The notes below the pieces were generated by a model that was given only the letters and a program-made list of their open reading frames with translations, was not told where the DNA came from and ran no database searches. Positions 24,310 through 32,867 of a stretch of DNA of 64,000 nt are shown here, piece by piece. How positions within the stretch are numbered: the stretch's first letter is position 1; every line of letters starts with the position of its first letter. The stretch lies in assembly GCF_024054175.1 (NCBI RefSeq), contig NZ_JAMXLA010000001.1, positions 803,341 through 867,340 of the forward strand, in the 5' to 3' direction. A program made the position numbers and the translations under genes. Source of the DNA: Flavobacterium sp. NRK1. GTDB lineage: Bacteria; Bacteroidota; Bacteroidia; Flavobacteriales; Flavobacteriaceae.

Positions 24310-24858
24310 ATGAACCTAGTAAAAAAACTTTCGTTTTTCGCTTTAGCAGCTATTCTTTTTACAAGCTGTAAAGATACTTCTAAAGACGGCAACCTAGAAA
24401 CCCCTGCAGAAGGCACAGTAACCGACACCACCCAGGTTAAAGAAACTGCCGCTAACCTTGAAACTACCACTTTTAAAATAGACGGAATGACATGTCCTAT
24501 GGGGTGTGCCAAAACTATTGAAACCAAACTTGCAGGTATGGACGGGGTTGAAAAAGCTACCGTTGACTTTGATACTAAAACTGCTACTATTTCTTTTGAT
24601 GCTGCAAAACAAACACCTGAAAAATTTGTTGAAACAGTAGAACACATTGCAGATGGAGCATATAAAGTATCTGATGTTAAAAACTCCGGAGACAAAGCAT
24701 ACTACTCTGTAGATCAGGAAAAAGAAAAGAAAGCAGACAGGAAAGCAAAAAAGGCAGATAAAAAATCTAAAGCTGCATGCTGCTCATCTGAAGCTAAAAC
24801 TGCGAAAAAAGGCGGATGCTGTTCAGCAGATAAAAAAGCAGAAAAAGGCACTTTGTAA
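24310..24858 (+). CDS. heavy-metal-associated (HMA) domain lipoprotein with Lys/Cys-rich tail
   Basis: A 182-residue lipoprotein (lipobox Cys20 in LFTSCKD). A linker leads to an HMA domain (about residues 53-122) whose metal loop is GMTCPMGCAKT, with Cys62 and Cys66 spaced C-x3-C rather than the usual C-x2-C. The last 45 residues are Lys-rich and hold two Cys-Cys pairs (157-158 and 170-171). These could bind Cu(I) or other soft metals, which suggests a metal buffer or chaperone at the membrane surface (inference). No P-type ATPase or metal regulator is adjacent. Confidence 0.88.
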   Translation: MNLVKKLSFFALAAILFTSCKDTSKDGNLETPAEGTVTDTTQVKETAANLETTTFKIDGMTCPMGCAKTIETKLAGMDGVEKATVDFDTKTATISFDAAKQTPEKFVETVEHIADGAYKVSDVKNSGDKAYYSVDQEKEKKADRKAKKADKKSKAACCSSEAKTAKKGGCCSADKKAEKGTL

Positions 24859-24879
24859 TTTAATTGCATATATAACACA

Positions 24880-24911
24880 AAAAAAGCATCCTTAATCAGG
24901 ATGCTTTTTTA
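24880..24911. terminator. terminator between the HMA gene and gldD
   Basis: AAAAAAGCATCCT pairs with AGGATGCTTTTTT around TAATC; it can serve both convergent genes. Confidence 0.92.
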
Positions 24912-24926
24912 TTTATAGTTAAATGG

Positions 24927-25499
24927 TTATTTCCATTTAATGGTTTCCATAATGTTTTTCATATCATCGCGCAGGTAACTTGCTGCAGGCATAATAGAGT
25001 CAAAATTTGGTTTAGCATAAAAATATACCGATCCCGCCAAAAAATGACTCGTGCTGTCCGTCACATAAAACTGGGCATTGGTAGCCGCATTTCCCCCAAC
25101 CTCATAAAACATACCATAAACTTTTTTTTCAGGATTAAGATAGGGCTGCTCCCTTATATCATCTGCTTTAACAACCTGCTTGTAAGTTAAGGTCTGAGCA
25201 TCTCTAAGCAATTTTTCTAAATTGCCGTTTATAGGCTTATAATTTATATAAATAGTAGCCTTCATCTTAGGGTAATGAATTTCAAGACTACCGCAATCTT
25301 TTCCTGTTTTTAGTTTAGCCAGGGAGTTATAACCAAAAGTAAAGGGGCATGGCTCATCAAAAGGCACGTATTTCCCCATCGGGTAATCAAGCCTCAGGTA
25401 AGCTTTTGGTTTAGGCAGTGTGTCTCCGCCACAGCTTACAGACAGCGCCAAAACAGAGATTAACGCACCTAACCCTGCTAATTTTTTTATACTATTCAT
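24927..25499 (-). CDS. gldD: gliding motility lipoprotein GldD
   Basis: A 190-residue lipoprotein (lipobox Cys23 in LSVSCGGD). GldD is required for gliding and type IX secretion in Flavobacterium johnsoniae. The blocks PKPKAYLRLDYPMGKYVPFD and CPFTFGYN near the N-terminus are characteristic. The start overlaps the stop of gldE by 4 bases (ATGA type), and the order mutY-ssb-gldE-gldD is the one known from F. johnsoniae. Confidence 0.96.
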   Translation of the reverse strand: MNSIKKLAGLGALISVLALSVSCGGDTLPKPKAYLRLDYPMGKYVPFDEPCPFTFGYNSLAKLKTGKDCGSLEIHYPKMKATIYINYKPINGNLEKLLRDAQTLTYKQVVKADDIREQPYLNPEKKVYGMFYEVGGNAATNAQFYVTDSTSHFLAGSVYFYAKPNFDSIMPAASYLRDDMKNIMETIKWK

Positions 25500-26785
25500 T
25501 TAAGTGTAACCTTAATTTGTTTTATCCTTCTCTTATCAACTGATTCGACGGTAAAGATATTGCCATTAAAGCTAATTTTTTGTCCTTTTTTTGGAAAATT
25601 ACCCGATATTTCCAAAAGGAAGCCTGCCAGTGTTTCAGCCTCACCTTTTGCCTCTTCAAATTCATCCTCTTCAATATCAGTTATGCGGTAAAAATCTTTA
25701 AGGCTTATTTTTCCGTCAAACAGGTAATTATGATCGTCTATACGAGTGTATATAATATCCTCGTCGTCAAATTCATCACTTATATCACCTACTATTTCTT
25801 CAAGTATATCTTCAAGCGATATAAGCCCTGACGTTCCTCCATATTCATCTACCACTATTGCAAGGTGATTTTTCATATTCTGAAACTCTTTCAGCAGGTT
25901 ATCAAGCTTTTTGTTTTCAGGCACAAAAAAAGGTTCCCTTACAATAGTCTGCCATTCAAAATTGTCGTTGTCTATATGAGGAATAAGATCTTTCACAAAA
26001 AGTACACCTTCGATCTGATCTATATTATCGCGATATACTGGTATGCGTGAAAAACCCCTGTTAACAATTTCTGGCATGATTTCAATAAAAGAAGTTTCTA
26101 TGTCAATAGCAAAAATATCAATACGGGGGCTCATTACCTGTTTTACATCAGTATTTCCAAAAGAAACAATTCCCTCCAGTATCTTTTGTTCTTCCATAGT
26201 AGCATCACCGTAATCCGTAAGCTCCAGTGCTTGTGAAAGCCTGTCTATGGAAAGGCCCGCACCCTGTGCGCCGATTTTTTTATGAAACCTGAGAGTAACC
26301 TCGCGCATTGGCACGCTTAATGGTGACAGTAATTTGTTAAGCACAAAAAGTATATAGCAAATTCTTGAAGCAAATTTAGTATTGTTCCTGCCTGCATATA
26401 CTTTTGGCACTACTTCACCAAACAGCAGCACTACAAAAGTTACCACCAGCACCTGAACTGCTATACTTAACCACGGCAATGCTATATTGCCAAACAGGAT
26501 GTTGCTTATCCTGAAAAACAGGATAATAAGTGCTATATTAATAAAGGTATTAGTAATAAGAATGGTAGCCAGTAGTTTTTTTGGCTTTTCCAGTAACGAA
26601 ACAATTATGCTCCCTTTTTTGGGATTATTCTGATTTATTTTTTCAAGATCCTGCGGAGTGAGCGAAAAGATTGCCACTTCTGTGCCGGATATGAACGCAG
26701 AGCTTATTAATAGGATAAATATTCCTGCAAAGCCTGCAATAAGGCTGTAATCTGGTGAGATGTAACTCGAGGGATCGGGGTCCAA
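25496..26785 (-). CDS. gldE: gliding motility-associated protein GldE (CNNM/CBS hemolysin-like)
   Basis: A 429-residue membrane protein. Residues about 15-180 hold a CNNM (DUF21) domain with four hydrophobic helices, then a CBS pair (VMSPRIDIFAID and LAIVVDEYGGTSGLISLEDI) and a CorC-type C-terminal domain. GldE supports GldD function in gliding; the family otherwise handles Mg or Co. It overlaps gldD by 4 bases and follows ssb by 22 bases. Confidence 0.95.
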   Translation of the reverse strand: MDPDPSSYISPDYSLIAGFAGIFILLISSAFISGTEVAIFSLTPQDLEKINQNNPKKGSIIVSLLEKPKKLLATILITNTFINIALIILFFRISNILFGNIALPWLSIAVQVLVVTFVVLLFGEVVPKVYAGRNNTKFASRICYILFVLNKLLSPLSVPMREVTLRFHKKIGAQGAGLSIDRLSQALELTDYGDATMEEQKILEGIVSFGNTDVKQVMSPRIDIFAIDIETSFIEIMPEIVNRGFSRIPVYRDNIDQIEGVLFVKDLIPHIDNDNFEWQTIVREPFFVPENKKLDNLLKEFQNMKNHLAIVVDEYGGTSGLISLEDILEEIVGDISDEFDDEDIIYTRIDDHNYLFDGKISLKDFYRITDIEEDEFEEAKGEAETLAGFLLEISGNFPKKGQKISFNGNIFTVESVDKRRIKQIKVTLK

Positions 26786-26807
26786 AACATTGGGTATTAG
26801 TTAAACA

Positions 26808-27257
26808 TTAAAATGGCAGGTCATCACTTGGTCCCGGCACATTTCCATCATAATTCGATTTAGCAGATTCATTTGCCGCTTGCGATGCAAAACCCTGCTG
26901 CTGTTTATTATCAAGTTCTTTTTTTGTGGTCAGAAAAGTAAATTCTGTAACCTGTATTTCAGTAGTATATTTAGTAGCACCGTCTTCACCCTGCCACTGG
27001 CGCGATTTTATACGTCCTTCAACATATATCTTATCGCCTTTGCTAAGATACTTCTCGCATATCTCGGCAGCTTTATTGCGCACTACCAGGTTATGCCATT
27101 CGGTAGATGTTATTTTTTCGTTAGTCTGCTTATTAATGTAAATTTCATTTGTTGCCAGTGGAAAACGGCCAATACAGTTTCCCCCTTCAAAATAATGAAG
27201 TTTTACATCATCGCCCAAATGCCCTATCAGCATCACTTTATTTAACGTACCGTTCAT
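26808..27257 (-). CDS. ssb: single-stranded DNA-binding protein
   Basis: A 149-residue SSB: OB-fold from MNGTLNKVMLIGHLGDDVKL to about residue 108, a short disordered linker, and the acidic tip GPSDDLPF that recruits replication and repair partners. It is in an operon mutY-ssb-gldE-gldD with 36 bases to mutY upstream. A second protein with the same DDLPF end lies at 16716-17138. Confidence 0.97.
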   Translation of the reverse strand: MNGTLNKVMLIGHLGDDVKLHYFEGGNCIGRFPLATNEIYINKQTNEKITSTEWHNLVVRNKAAEICEKYLSKGDKIYVEGRIKSRQWQGEDGATKYTTEIQVTEFTFLTTKKELDNKQQQGFASQAANESAKSNYDGNVPGPSDDLPF

Positions 27258-27293
27258 GAATTCTACTGATTAGTTCAATCAAATATACCACTT

Positions 27294-28340
27294 TTAATCC
27301 TTTCTCCAATAGCTCTCCATAAAATTGTGGATAACAATAGGATAAGGATAAGATTTCAAAACGTTAACATCTAAAGCATTATTAATCAATTCTTTTGTAG
27401 TTACTTGCCAAAACCGAATGTATAAATGCTGATGCGATAGCTTGTTAACTATAACATCGTCATTAAGCAGCTTTATATCTTCCGGATTAAATCCTAAGCC
27501 AGTAAAATTCTTAATTAATTCAACGGTCCTGTTATTTGAAGTAAGTATTTCTGTTTCAAGAAGTGGAAACTCATATAAATTATGCCATATTCCTTTGGCA
27601 ATACGTTTCTGCACCACGCTATATCCTCTGGAGTCTTTTACCACAATATAGTTAAAGTACCTGTTAGTGACCTTGGTTTTTTTAAGCTTAACAGGCAGAT
27701 GCCCTGTCCTGCCGGTATTAAATGCAACACAATCTTTATTAAAAATACAAATACTACAGTCAGGACTTTTAGGCACGCATTGCAGCGCACCAAACTCCAT
27801 CATTGCCTGATTAAATTCAGAAGCCTTGCCTTTAGGCATGAGTGAAGCAGCCAGTTCGGTAAATTGTTTTTTTGCTCCACCAGATGAAATGTCTGTATCT
27901 ATACCAAAAACACGCGACAACACTCTATATACATTACCATCTACTACAGGTACAGGTTCCCCATAACTAATGGAGGCTATCGCGGCAGCCGTATATTCAC
28001 CCACACCTTTAAGTTTTAGCAAACCTGCATAGCTGTCAGGAAAATTGCCACCCATCTCGAACGCCACCTGCTTAGCAGTAGCGTGAAGATTACGGGCACG
28101 TGAGTAATAACCCAGTCCCTGCCATAATTTAAGCACCTGCTCTTCCGGCGCGGCAGCCATATCATGGACGGTAGGGAATGCTTCCAAAAAACGTAAAAAA
28201 TAGGGTAATCCCTGTGCCACACGGGTTTGCTGTAACATAATTTCTGACAGCCAAACGGGGTACGGATTTGTAGTTTTTCGCCACGGCAAATCGCGCTTAT
28301 TTTGTAAATACCAATGAATTAAAGACTTAGAAAACTCCAT
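27294..28340 (-). CDS. mutY: A/G-specific adenine glycosylase
   Basis: A 348-residue base-excision-repair enzyme that removes adenine opposite 8-oxoguanine. The helix-hairpin-helix and catalytic region read LKGVGEYTAAAIASI and VVDGNVYRVLSRVFG (catalytic Asp in VVDGN). The [4Fe-4S] ligands follow as C-x6-C-x2-C-x5-C in CVPKSPDCSICIFNKDC. The C-terminal NUDIX-like domain recognises oxoG. It is first in the mutY-ssb-gldE-gldD operon and divergent from the HU gene. Confidence 0.97.
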   Translation of the reverse strand: MEFSKSLIHWYLQNKRDLPWRKTTNPYPVWLSEIMLQQTRVAQGLPYFLRFLEAFPTVHDMAAAPEEQVLKLWQGLGYYSRARNLHATAKQVAFEMGGNFPDSYAGLLKLKGVGEYTAAAIASISYGEPVPVVDGNVYRVLSRVFGIDTDISSGGAKKQFTELAASLMPKGKASEFNQAMMEFGALQCVPKSPDCSICIFNKDCVAFNTGRTGHLPVKLKKTKVTNRYFNYIVVKDSRGYSVVQKRIAKGIWHNLYEFPLLETEILTSNNRTVELIKNFTGLGFNPEDIKLLNDDVIVNKLSHQHLYIRFWQVTTKELINNALDVNVLKSYPYPIVIHNFMESYWRKD

Positions 28341-28399
28341 TTTTTTTAACTAGCCCACAAAAGTAAAAGTTTATGTTATTAAATTTTAATAGATTAACC

Positions 28400-28431
28400 T
28401 TGAATTATTGTTTTTTTAATTCTTATATTTG
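28400..28431 (+). promoter_or_regulatory. promoter of the HU gene
   Basis: TTG (28400-28402) and TATATTTG (28424-28431) fit the -33 and -7 elements with 21 bases between; leader to the ATG about 33 nt. Confidence 0.7.
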
Positions 28432-28470
28432 CACTCTCAAAAAAATACACAATCATAAATTAGAAAGAAA

Positions 28471-28767
28471 ATGACGAAAGCAGACATCGTAGCGAAAATT
28501 TCGGAGAAACTTGGACTTGAGAAAGGTGATGTACAAGCAACAGTTGAGTCTTTTATGGAAGAAGTAAAAAACTCTCTTGAGACTGGTGACAATGTATACC
28601 TAAGAGGTTTTGGAAGTTTTATCATCAAAACGCGCGCTGAAAAAACAGGTAGAAACATATCTAAGAACACTACCATTAAGATTCCTGCTCACAACATCCC
28701 GGCATTCAAACCTGCAAAGATTTTTGTTGACGGAGTAAAAACAAATACTGAGGCTAAAGTAAACTAA
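28471..28767 (+). CDS. HU/IHF family DNA-binding protein
   Basis: A 98-residue nucleoid protein. MTKADIVAKISEKLGL opens the helical dimer domain and GFGSFIIKTRAEKTGRN leads into the DNA-embracing arms, with the tip IKIPAHNIPAFKPAK. It is followed by a 30-residue basic protein gene 28 bases later, probably co-transcribed. The choice between HU and IHF-like function cannot be made from sequence. Confidence 0.95.
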   Translation: MTKADIVAKISEKLGLEKGDVQATVESFMEEVKNSLETGDNVYLRGFGSFIIKTRAEKTGRNISKNTTIKIPAHNIPAFKPAKIFVDGVKTNTEAKVN

Positions 28768-28795
28768 TTATTAACCACCTAACCCTTTCATTATT

Positions 28796-28888
28796 ATGCC
28801 AAGTGGTAAAAAAAGAAAAAGACATAAGGTAGCTACGCACAAACGTAAAAAAAGAGCGAGAGCTAACCGTCACAAAAAGAAAAAGTAG
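28796..28888 (+). CDS. 30-residue Lys/Arg-rich protein (AURKAIP1/COX24-like)
   Basis: A tiny gene: MPSGKKRKRHKVATHKRKKR followed by ten more residues ending HKKKK, with 19 of 30 residues Lys, Arg or His. From memory it matches very small Bacteroidota proteins annotated as AURKAIP1/COX24-domain, whose eukaryotic relative mS38 is a mitochondrial ribosomal protein. A ribosomal role is therefore likely but is inferred. It follows the HU gene by 28 bases. Its stop codon lies inside the terminator hairpin. Confidence 0.85.
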   Translation: MPSGKKRKRHKVATHKRKKRARANRHKKKK

Positions 28889-28905
28889 TTTAATACTACT
28901 TTTTC
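28878..28905 (+). terminator. terminator overlapping the end of the 30-codon gene
   Basis: AAAAAGTAGT (28880-28889) pairs with ACTACTTTTT (28895-28904); the TAG stop codon (28886-28888) is within the 5' arm. Confidence 0.85.
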
Positions 28906-29074
28906 TCGTTTTTGAAGATTTTTTAAGTTCATTGAAAAAAAACGGATTGAAGTTTAAAAGACTGAAAGCTGAAGATTTAGCTGCAAAGCGCACTAAATAT
29001 TGAGGCTAAAATTTAAAATTGCAATCCTATGGGTACTCAAATACCTGTAAATTAATGTTTAATCCATCTGCTAA

Positions 29075-29127
29075 AGTTGATGGTTAATAGTTGTCAGTTG
29101 CCTGGATTCGTCCGGCAGCCATCAACC
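29075..29127 (+). repeat. inverted repeat in the leader of the RNase G gene
   Basis: AGTTGATGG (29075-29083) can pair with CCATCAAC (29119-29126). Inside, TGCC and GGA (29099-29106) pair with TCC and GGCA (29111-29117) around a TTCG loop. It lies 30 bases before the ATG, and may be a folded leader or a remnant of a dispersed intergenic repeat. Confidence 0.5.
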
Positions 29128-29155
29128 AGTAACCAAAAACCAATTGCGGATAAAA

Positions 29156-30712
29156 ATGTACAGTGTGAACAAGGAACTAATTATTCGATCTGGTTCTGAA
29201 GCCGTAGATTTTGCCTTATTAAAAGATGGAAAACTAATTGAATTACACAGCGAGCGCGAAGATAAAAACCAATTTTCGGTTGGAGATATCTTCATAGCTA
29301 AGATCCGCAAACCCGTGGCCGGCCTTAATGCCGCCTTTGTAAATGTAGGCTTTGAAAAAGATGCTTTTTTACATTACCACGATTTGGGTCCTAACCTGGC
29401 CTCCATGATGAAATTCATAAAACTTGTAAGCGCAGGTAAAGTAAAAGATTACTCACTGAAAAACTTTCCTTTTGAAAAAGAGATAGATAAAGACGGAGCC
29501 ATTGGCGATGTACTTAGTGCAAACCAGTCTATTCTTGTTCAGGTTGTTAAAGAACCCATATCTACCAAAGGCCCACGCATAAGCTCAGAGCTTTCACTGG
29601 CCGGCAGATATGTAGTTTTGGTTCCGTTTTCAGACAGGATCTCTATTTCACAGAAAATAGAATCTAAAGAAGAAAAAGACCGCCTTAAAAGACTCGTGCA
29701 GTCTATCAGACCAAAAGGATTTGGAGTTATAGTGAGAACGGTAGCCGAAGGCAAAAAAGTAGCCGAACTGGACAAAGACCTGCAAAATTTGCTGGACAAA
29801 TGGACAGGGATGTGCAAACGTTTGCCAAGTGCCCATCATCCGAGCAAAGTACTGGGAGAAGTTAACAAAGCTTCCTCTATTCTTCGCGATGTATTTAATG
29901 ATACCTTTACCGGTATTTATGTGGATGATGAGGATTTGTACTACCAAACAAAGGACTATCTGCAGGAGATAGCTCCTCAAAAAGCGAGTATCGTTAAACA
30001 CTACCAAAGTAAAGAACTGCCGTTGTTTGAAAAATACAACATAGAAAGGCAGATAAAAACCTCTTTCGGTAAAACGGTATCAATGAGCAAAGGCGCCTAT
30101 TTAATTATAGAGCATACTGAAGCACTGCACGTTATAGACGTAAACAGCGGTAACCGCTCTAACAAAGCCCTTAGCCAGGAAGATACCGCCCTTGAAGTAA
30201 ACCTTATAGCCGCTGCAGAGATTGCGAGACAATTGCGATTAAGAGATATGGGAGGAATTATCGTAGTAGATTTCATAGACATGGGAAATCCTGACAACAG
30301 GAAAAAACTCTATGATTTTCTGAGAGAGGAAATGAGTGACGATAAAGCAAAACACAAGATCCTGCCTCCGAGTAAATTTGGACTGATCCAGATTACACGG
30401 CAAAGGGTAAGGCCTGAAGTAAATATCAAGACAAGGGAAGAAGACCCTAACAGGGTTAACGGCGAAATTGAAGCCCCTATACTTGTTATTGACCGCATAA
30501 CGGCCGACCTGGAAAGAATTATGAAAACCCACAAAAAAATAGTGCTTAATGCACACCCTTTTGTGGCCGCTTACCTTACTAAAGGTTTCCCTTCTATACG
30601 CTCAAAATGGTTTTTTGAGCATAAGAAATGGGTAAAAATTATACCACGTGACGCTTACACGTATTTAGAATACCGCTTTTTTGATAGCAAAGGAGACGCT
30701 ATCGCAGAATAA
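29156..30712 (+). CDS. rng: ribonuclease E/G family protein
   Basis: A 518-residue RNase G-type endoribonuclease for rRNA maturation and mRNA decay. I start at ATG 29156 (MYSVNKELIIRSG); the frame extends to a TTG at 29144. An S1 domain lies at about residues 35-130, followed by the RNase H-like and DNase I-like catalytic domain with the Mg-binding Asp residues in HVIDVNSGNRSNK and GGIIVVDFIDMG. There is no long C-terminal scaffold as in RNase E. A structured leader precedes it and a strong terminator follows. Confidence 0.95.
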   Translation: MYSVNKELIIRSGSEAVDFALLKDGKLIELHSEREDKNQFSVGDIFIAKIRKPVAGLNAAFVNVGFEKDAFLHYHDLGPNLASMMKFIKLVSAGKVKDYSLKNFPFEKEIDKDGAIGDVLSANQSILVQVVKEPISTKGPRISSELSLAGRYVVLVPFSDRISISQKIESKEEKDRLKRLVQSIRPKGFGVIVRTVAEGKKVAELDKDLQNLLDKWTGMCKRLPSAHHPSKVLGEVNKASSILRDVFNDTFTGIYVDDEDLYYQTKDYLQEIAPQKASIVKHYQSKELPLFEKYNIERQIKTSFGKTVSMSKGAYLIIEHTEALHVIDVNSGNRSNKALSQEDTALEVNLIAAAEIARQLRLRDMGGIIVVDFIDMGNPDNRKKLYDFLREEMSDDKAKHKILPPSKFGLIQITRQRVRPEVNIKTREEDPNRVNGEIEAPILVIDRITADLERIMKTHKKIVLNAHPFVAAYLTKGFPSIRSKWFFEHKKWVKIIPRDAYTYLEYRFFDSKGDAIAE

Positions 30713-30716
30713 CAAA

Positions 30717-30750
30717 AACCGCCCCAGCTAAGCTGAGGGCGGTTTTTTTA
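30717..30750 (+). terminator. terminator of the RNase G gene
   Basis: AACCGCCC pairs with GGGCGGTT around a loop holding a further AGCT pairing, then seven T residues. Confidence 0.92.
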
Positions 30751-30858
30751 TTTCATTTTTTGTACAAAAAAACGGGAAGGCGGAATATATTTCCCAAACA
30801 TTTCTTAAAGACAAAATATTTTTTTCAAAACAGAGTTATATAAAAAAATACAACCGCC

Positions 30859-31290
30859 ATGAAGAATTATATACGTTTGTTGTTATTACTGGCTTCGGCT
30901 AATTTTTACGGCCATGACCTGCAAAATTGCGGACTGGATAACAACCCAATACTTACCGATGAGGAAGCGGCTTTTTTAAATGCTTATTTTGATGAAGAAG
31001 ACGTTGACGGTTTTGATTTTAAAGGTAAAAAAGTGCTAATTGTTACCGGAAGCGAAGGTTCAAGAATTGAACCTAAAGCAGAATATTTTAGAGATATAAA
31101 ACAGCGTTTACAGCAAGCAGGGCTTCCGATAGCATCACTGCCTATTCCGCTTACACAAATGGAAAAGATACAATCGGGAGGGTATGATGCCGTTATTACC
31201 CATTGGGTGAACGAACCTCTGACTAAAGAAAAAAGAAAAAATATTATAGCAAGGCTGGCTTCAGGTATTTGGGAAACGTTTAATAACTAA
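30859..31290 (+). CDS. secreted protein of unknown function
   Basis: A 143-residue protein with a signal peptide (hydrophobic residues 6-17, cleavage near NFYG). The mature part is alpha/beta: a strand KKVLIVTGSEGSRIEP (about residues 55-70), a helix, then ASLPIPLTQ and GYDAVITHWVNEP, like a small Rossmann-type unit of the flavodoxin kind. The N-terminal Cys24 in LQNCGLDNN is the only Cys. I recognise no family. It is monocistronic and convergent with the next gene. Confidence 0.6.
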   Translation: MKNYIRLLLLLASANFYGHDLQNCGLDNNPILTDEEAAFLNAYFDEEDVDGFDFKGKKVLIVTGSEGSRIEPKAEYFRDIKQRLQQAGLPIASLPIPLTQMEKIQSGGYDAVITHWVNEPLTKEKRKNIIARLASGIWETFNN

Positions 31291-31319
31291 TCGCTGCGTA
31301 GAAATAAATTATACAAACT

Positions 31320-31733
31320 TTATTTCCTTACAAAAAAGTTAACTATAGCCTTTCCCCTGGCAAAATCCTGAGCATTATACCAAAAATCTATCCGTTTAAT
31401 ATTTCGATCAGAACCTTCAATATCCATCATTTCGCTCTCTCCGTTCTTAGCTATTGTAACCGGCATATCTAAATGCTGAATATCGCCCTGATCGTAAGTT
31501 ATTTCAATTCGTGAAATAGTGATAGGCATATTCCTTACTGTAATTTTAAGCTTTCTGAAATTTTGAACATCACCTTTTACAGCAACTCCTTCATGATCGG
31601 TAGCCTTTGTTACTGTAGCCGTACCTAAATCTACCCATGCCCCGGCATTATCAGATATGTGTGAAATTATATTCTGAACGCTCACAGCACTCATAAAAAA
31701 ATAGCAAACTACTAATAAAGATTTTGTTTTCAT
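31320..31733 (-). CDS. secreted beta-rich protein of unknown function
   Basis: A 137-residue protein with signal peptide (residues 1-20, MKTKSLLVVCYFFMSAVSVQ). The mature part alternates strands: WVDLGTATVTK, LKITVRNMPITISRIEITYD, then RNIKRIDFWYN, a pattern like DUF2541-type beta-sandwich proteins, which I suggest only weakly. It has no Cys after the signal. The gene stands alone, converging with the upstream plus-strand gene. Confidence 0.6.
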   Translation of the reverse strand: MKTKSLLVVCYFFMSAVSVQNIISHISDNAGAWVDLGTATVTKATDHEGVAVKGDVQNFRKLKITVRNMPITISRIEITYDQGDIQHLDMPVTIAKNGESEMMDIEGSDRNIKRIDFWYNAQDFARGKAIVNFFVRK

Positions 31734-31940
31734 TGGTTTGTACTGAGAAAATTAAGGGTGGCAATTTAAAATAAAAATAATTAATATTTAGATAATAAAA
31801 TGCAATTATTAACTATTTAACAAAACTATAAATAATCTATCCTTGACATTCAATCTATTTATTCCTCTCATAAACTCCTAACCGTCTTTTTGTATCATCA
31901 TTTTGCATTTTTGTATAACAGCCCGCTCCCCCCCTGTAAA

Positions 31941-31948
31941 TAACTTTG
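31941..31948 (+). promoter_or_regulatory. -7 promoter box for the SDR gene
   Basis: TAACTTTG fits TAnnTTTG; the leader to the ATG at 31974 would be about 19 nt. Confidence 0.55.
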
Positions 31949-31973
31949 TATCATTAATATTAAACAATACAAA

Positions 31974-32792
31974 ATGTCTAAAACAATTTTTATAACAGGT
32001 GCTTCACGAGGATTCGGACGCATTTGGGCAGAAGCTTTTCTTGAACGTGGTGATAAAGTTGCCGCAACAGCCAGGAATATTGAAACCTTAAACGACCTAA
32101 AAGAAAAATATGGTGATGCTGTTTTGCCAATACAATTAAATGTAGATAACAGACATCAGGCGTTTGATGCTGTTAATAAAGCGGCATCACATTTCGGATC
32201 TCTGGATGTAGTAATTAATAATGCCGGCTACGGACTGTTTGGAACTATTGAGGAAGCAAGCGAAGAAGAAGCACGCCAGCAAATAGAAACTAATGTTTTT
32301 GGTTTGCTGTGGGTAACCCAGGCTGCATTGCCTATAATGAGAAAACAGGGCCATGGCCATATCGTTCAGTTATCGAGCGTGTTGGGAATATTTACTTTAC
32401 CGGTTTTAGGAATATACAACGCTTCTAAATTTGCAGTTGAAGGATTAAGTGAAACACTGGCACAGGAAGTTAAAGGATTTGGAATTAATGTTACACTTGT
32501 AGAACCAAACGGTTTCAGTACAGACTGGGGAGGTTCTTCTTCTATTCACAGCCAGTCAATAGAAGCTTACGATGGTGTTAAGAAAGCATTTAATGATGGT
32601 ATAACCGATGATGCTTTTGGTTTACCTGAAGCTACAGTACCGGCTATTCTTAAGCTTATTGATGAGAAAAACCCTCCGCTTCGTTATTTCCTTGGTAAAG
32701 TAGGACTCCCTACAGCTAAAGAAGTATATAAAGCTCGTATTGCCGAATGGGAACAATATGCCGATGTAGCTACTGCTGCACATGGTAAATAA
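31974..32792 (+). CDS. SDR family NAD(P)-dependent oxidoreductase
   Basis: A 272-residue classical short-chain dehydrogenase. The cofactor motif TGASRGFG is at residues 8-15, NNAG near residue 85, the catalytic Ser in QLSSVLG and the YNASK pair near residues 155-159. Arg in TAARNIET after the second strand suggests NADP. Substrate is unknown. An AraC-family regulator gene starts 75 bases downstream and may control it. Confidence 0.95.
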   Translation: MSKTIFITGASRGFGRIWAEAFLERGDKVAATARNIETLNDLKEKYGDAVLPIQLNVDNRHQAFDAVNKAASHFGSLDVVINNAGYGLFGTIEEASEEEARQQIETNVFGLLWVTQAALPIMRKQGHGHIVQLSSVLGIFTLPVLGIYNASKFAVEGLSETLAQEVKGFGINVTLVEPNGFSTDWGGSSSIHSQSIEAYDGVKKAFNDGITDDAFGLPEATVPAILKLIDEKNPPLRYFLGKVGLPTAKEVYKARIAEWEQYADVATAAHGK

Positions 32793-32867
32793 GACCTATG
32801 TTTTTATTATATTTACTGTACTATTTGCCGTTTACAGGCAAATGGTACAGTTTAATTCCTTAATGCT

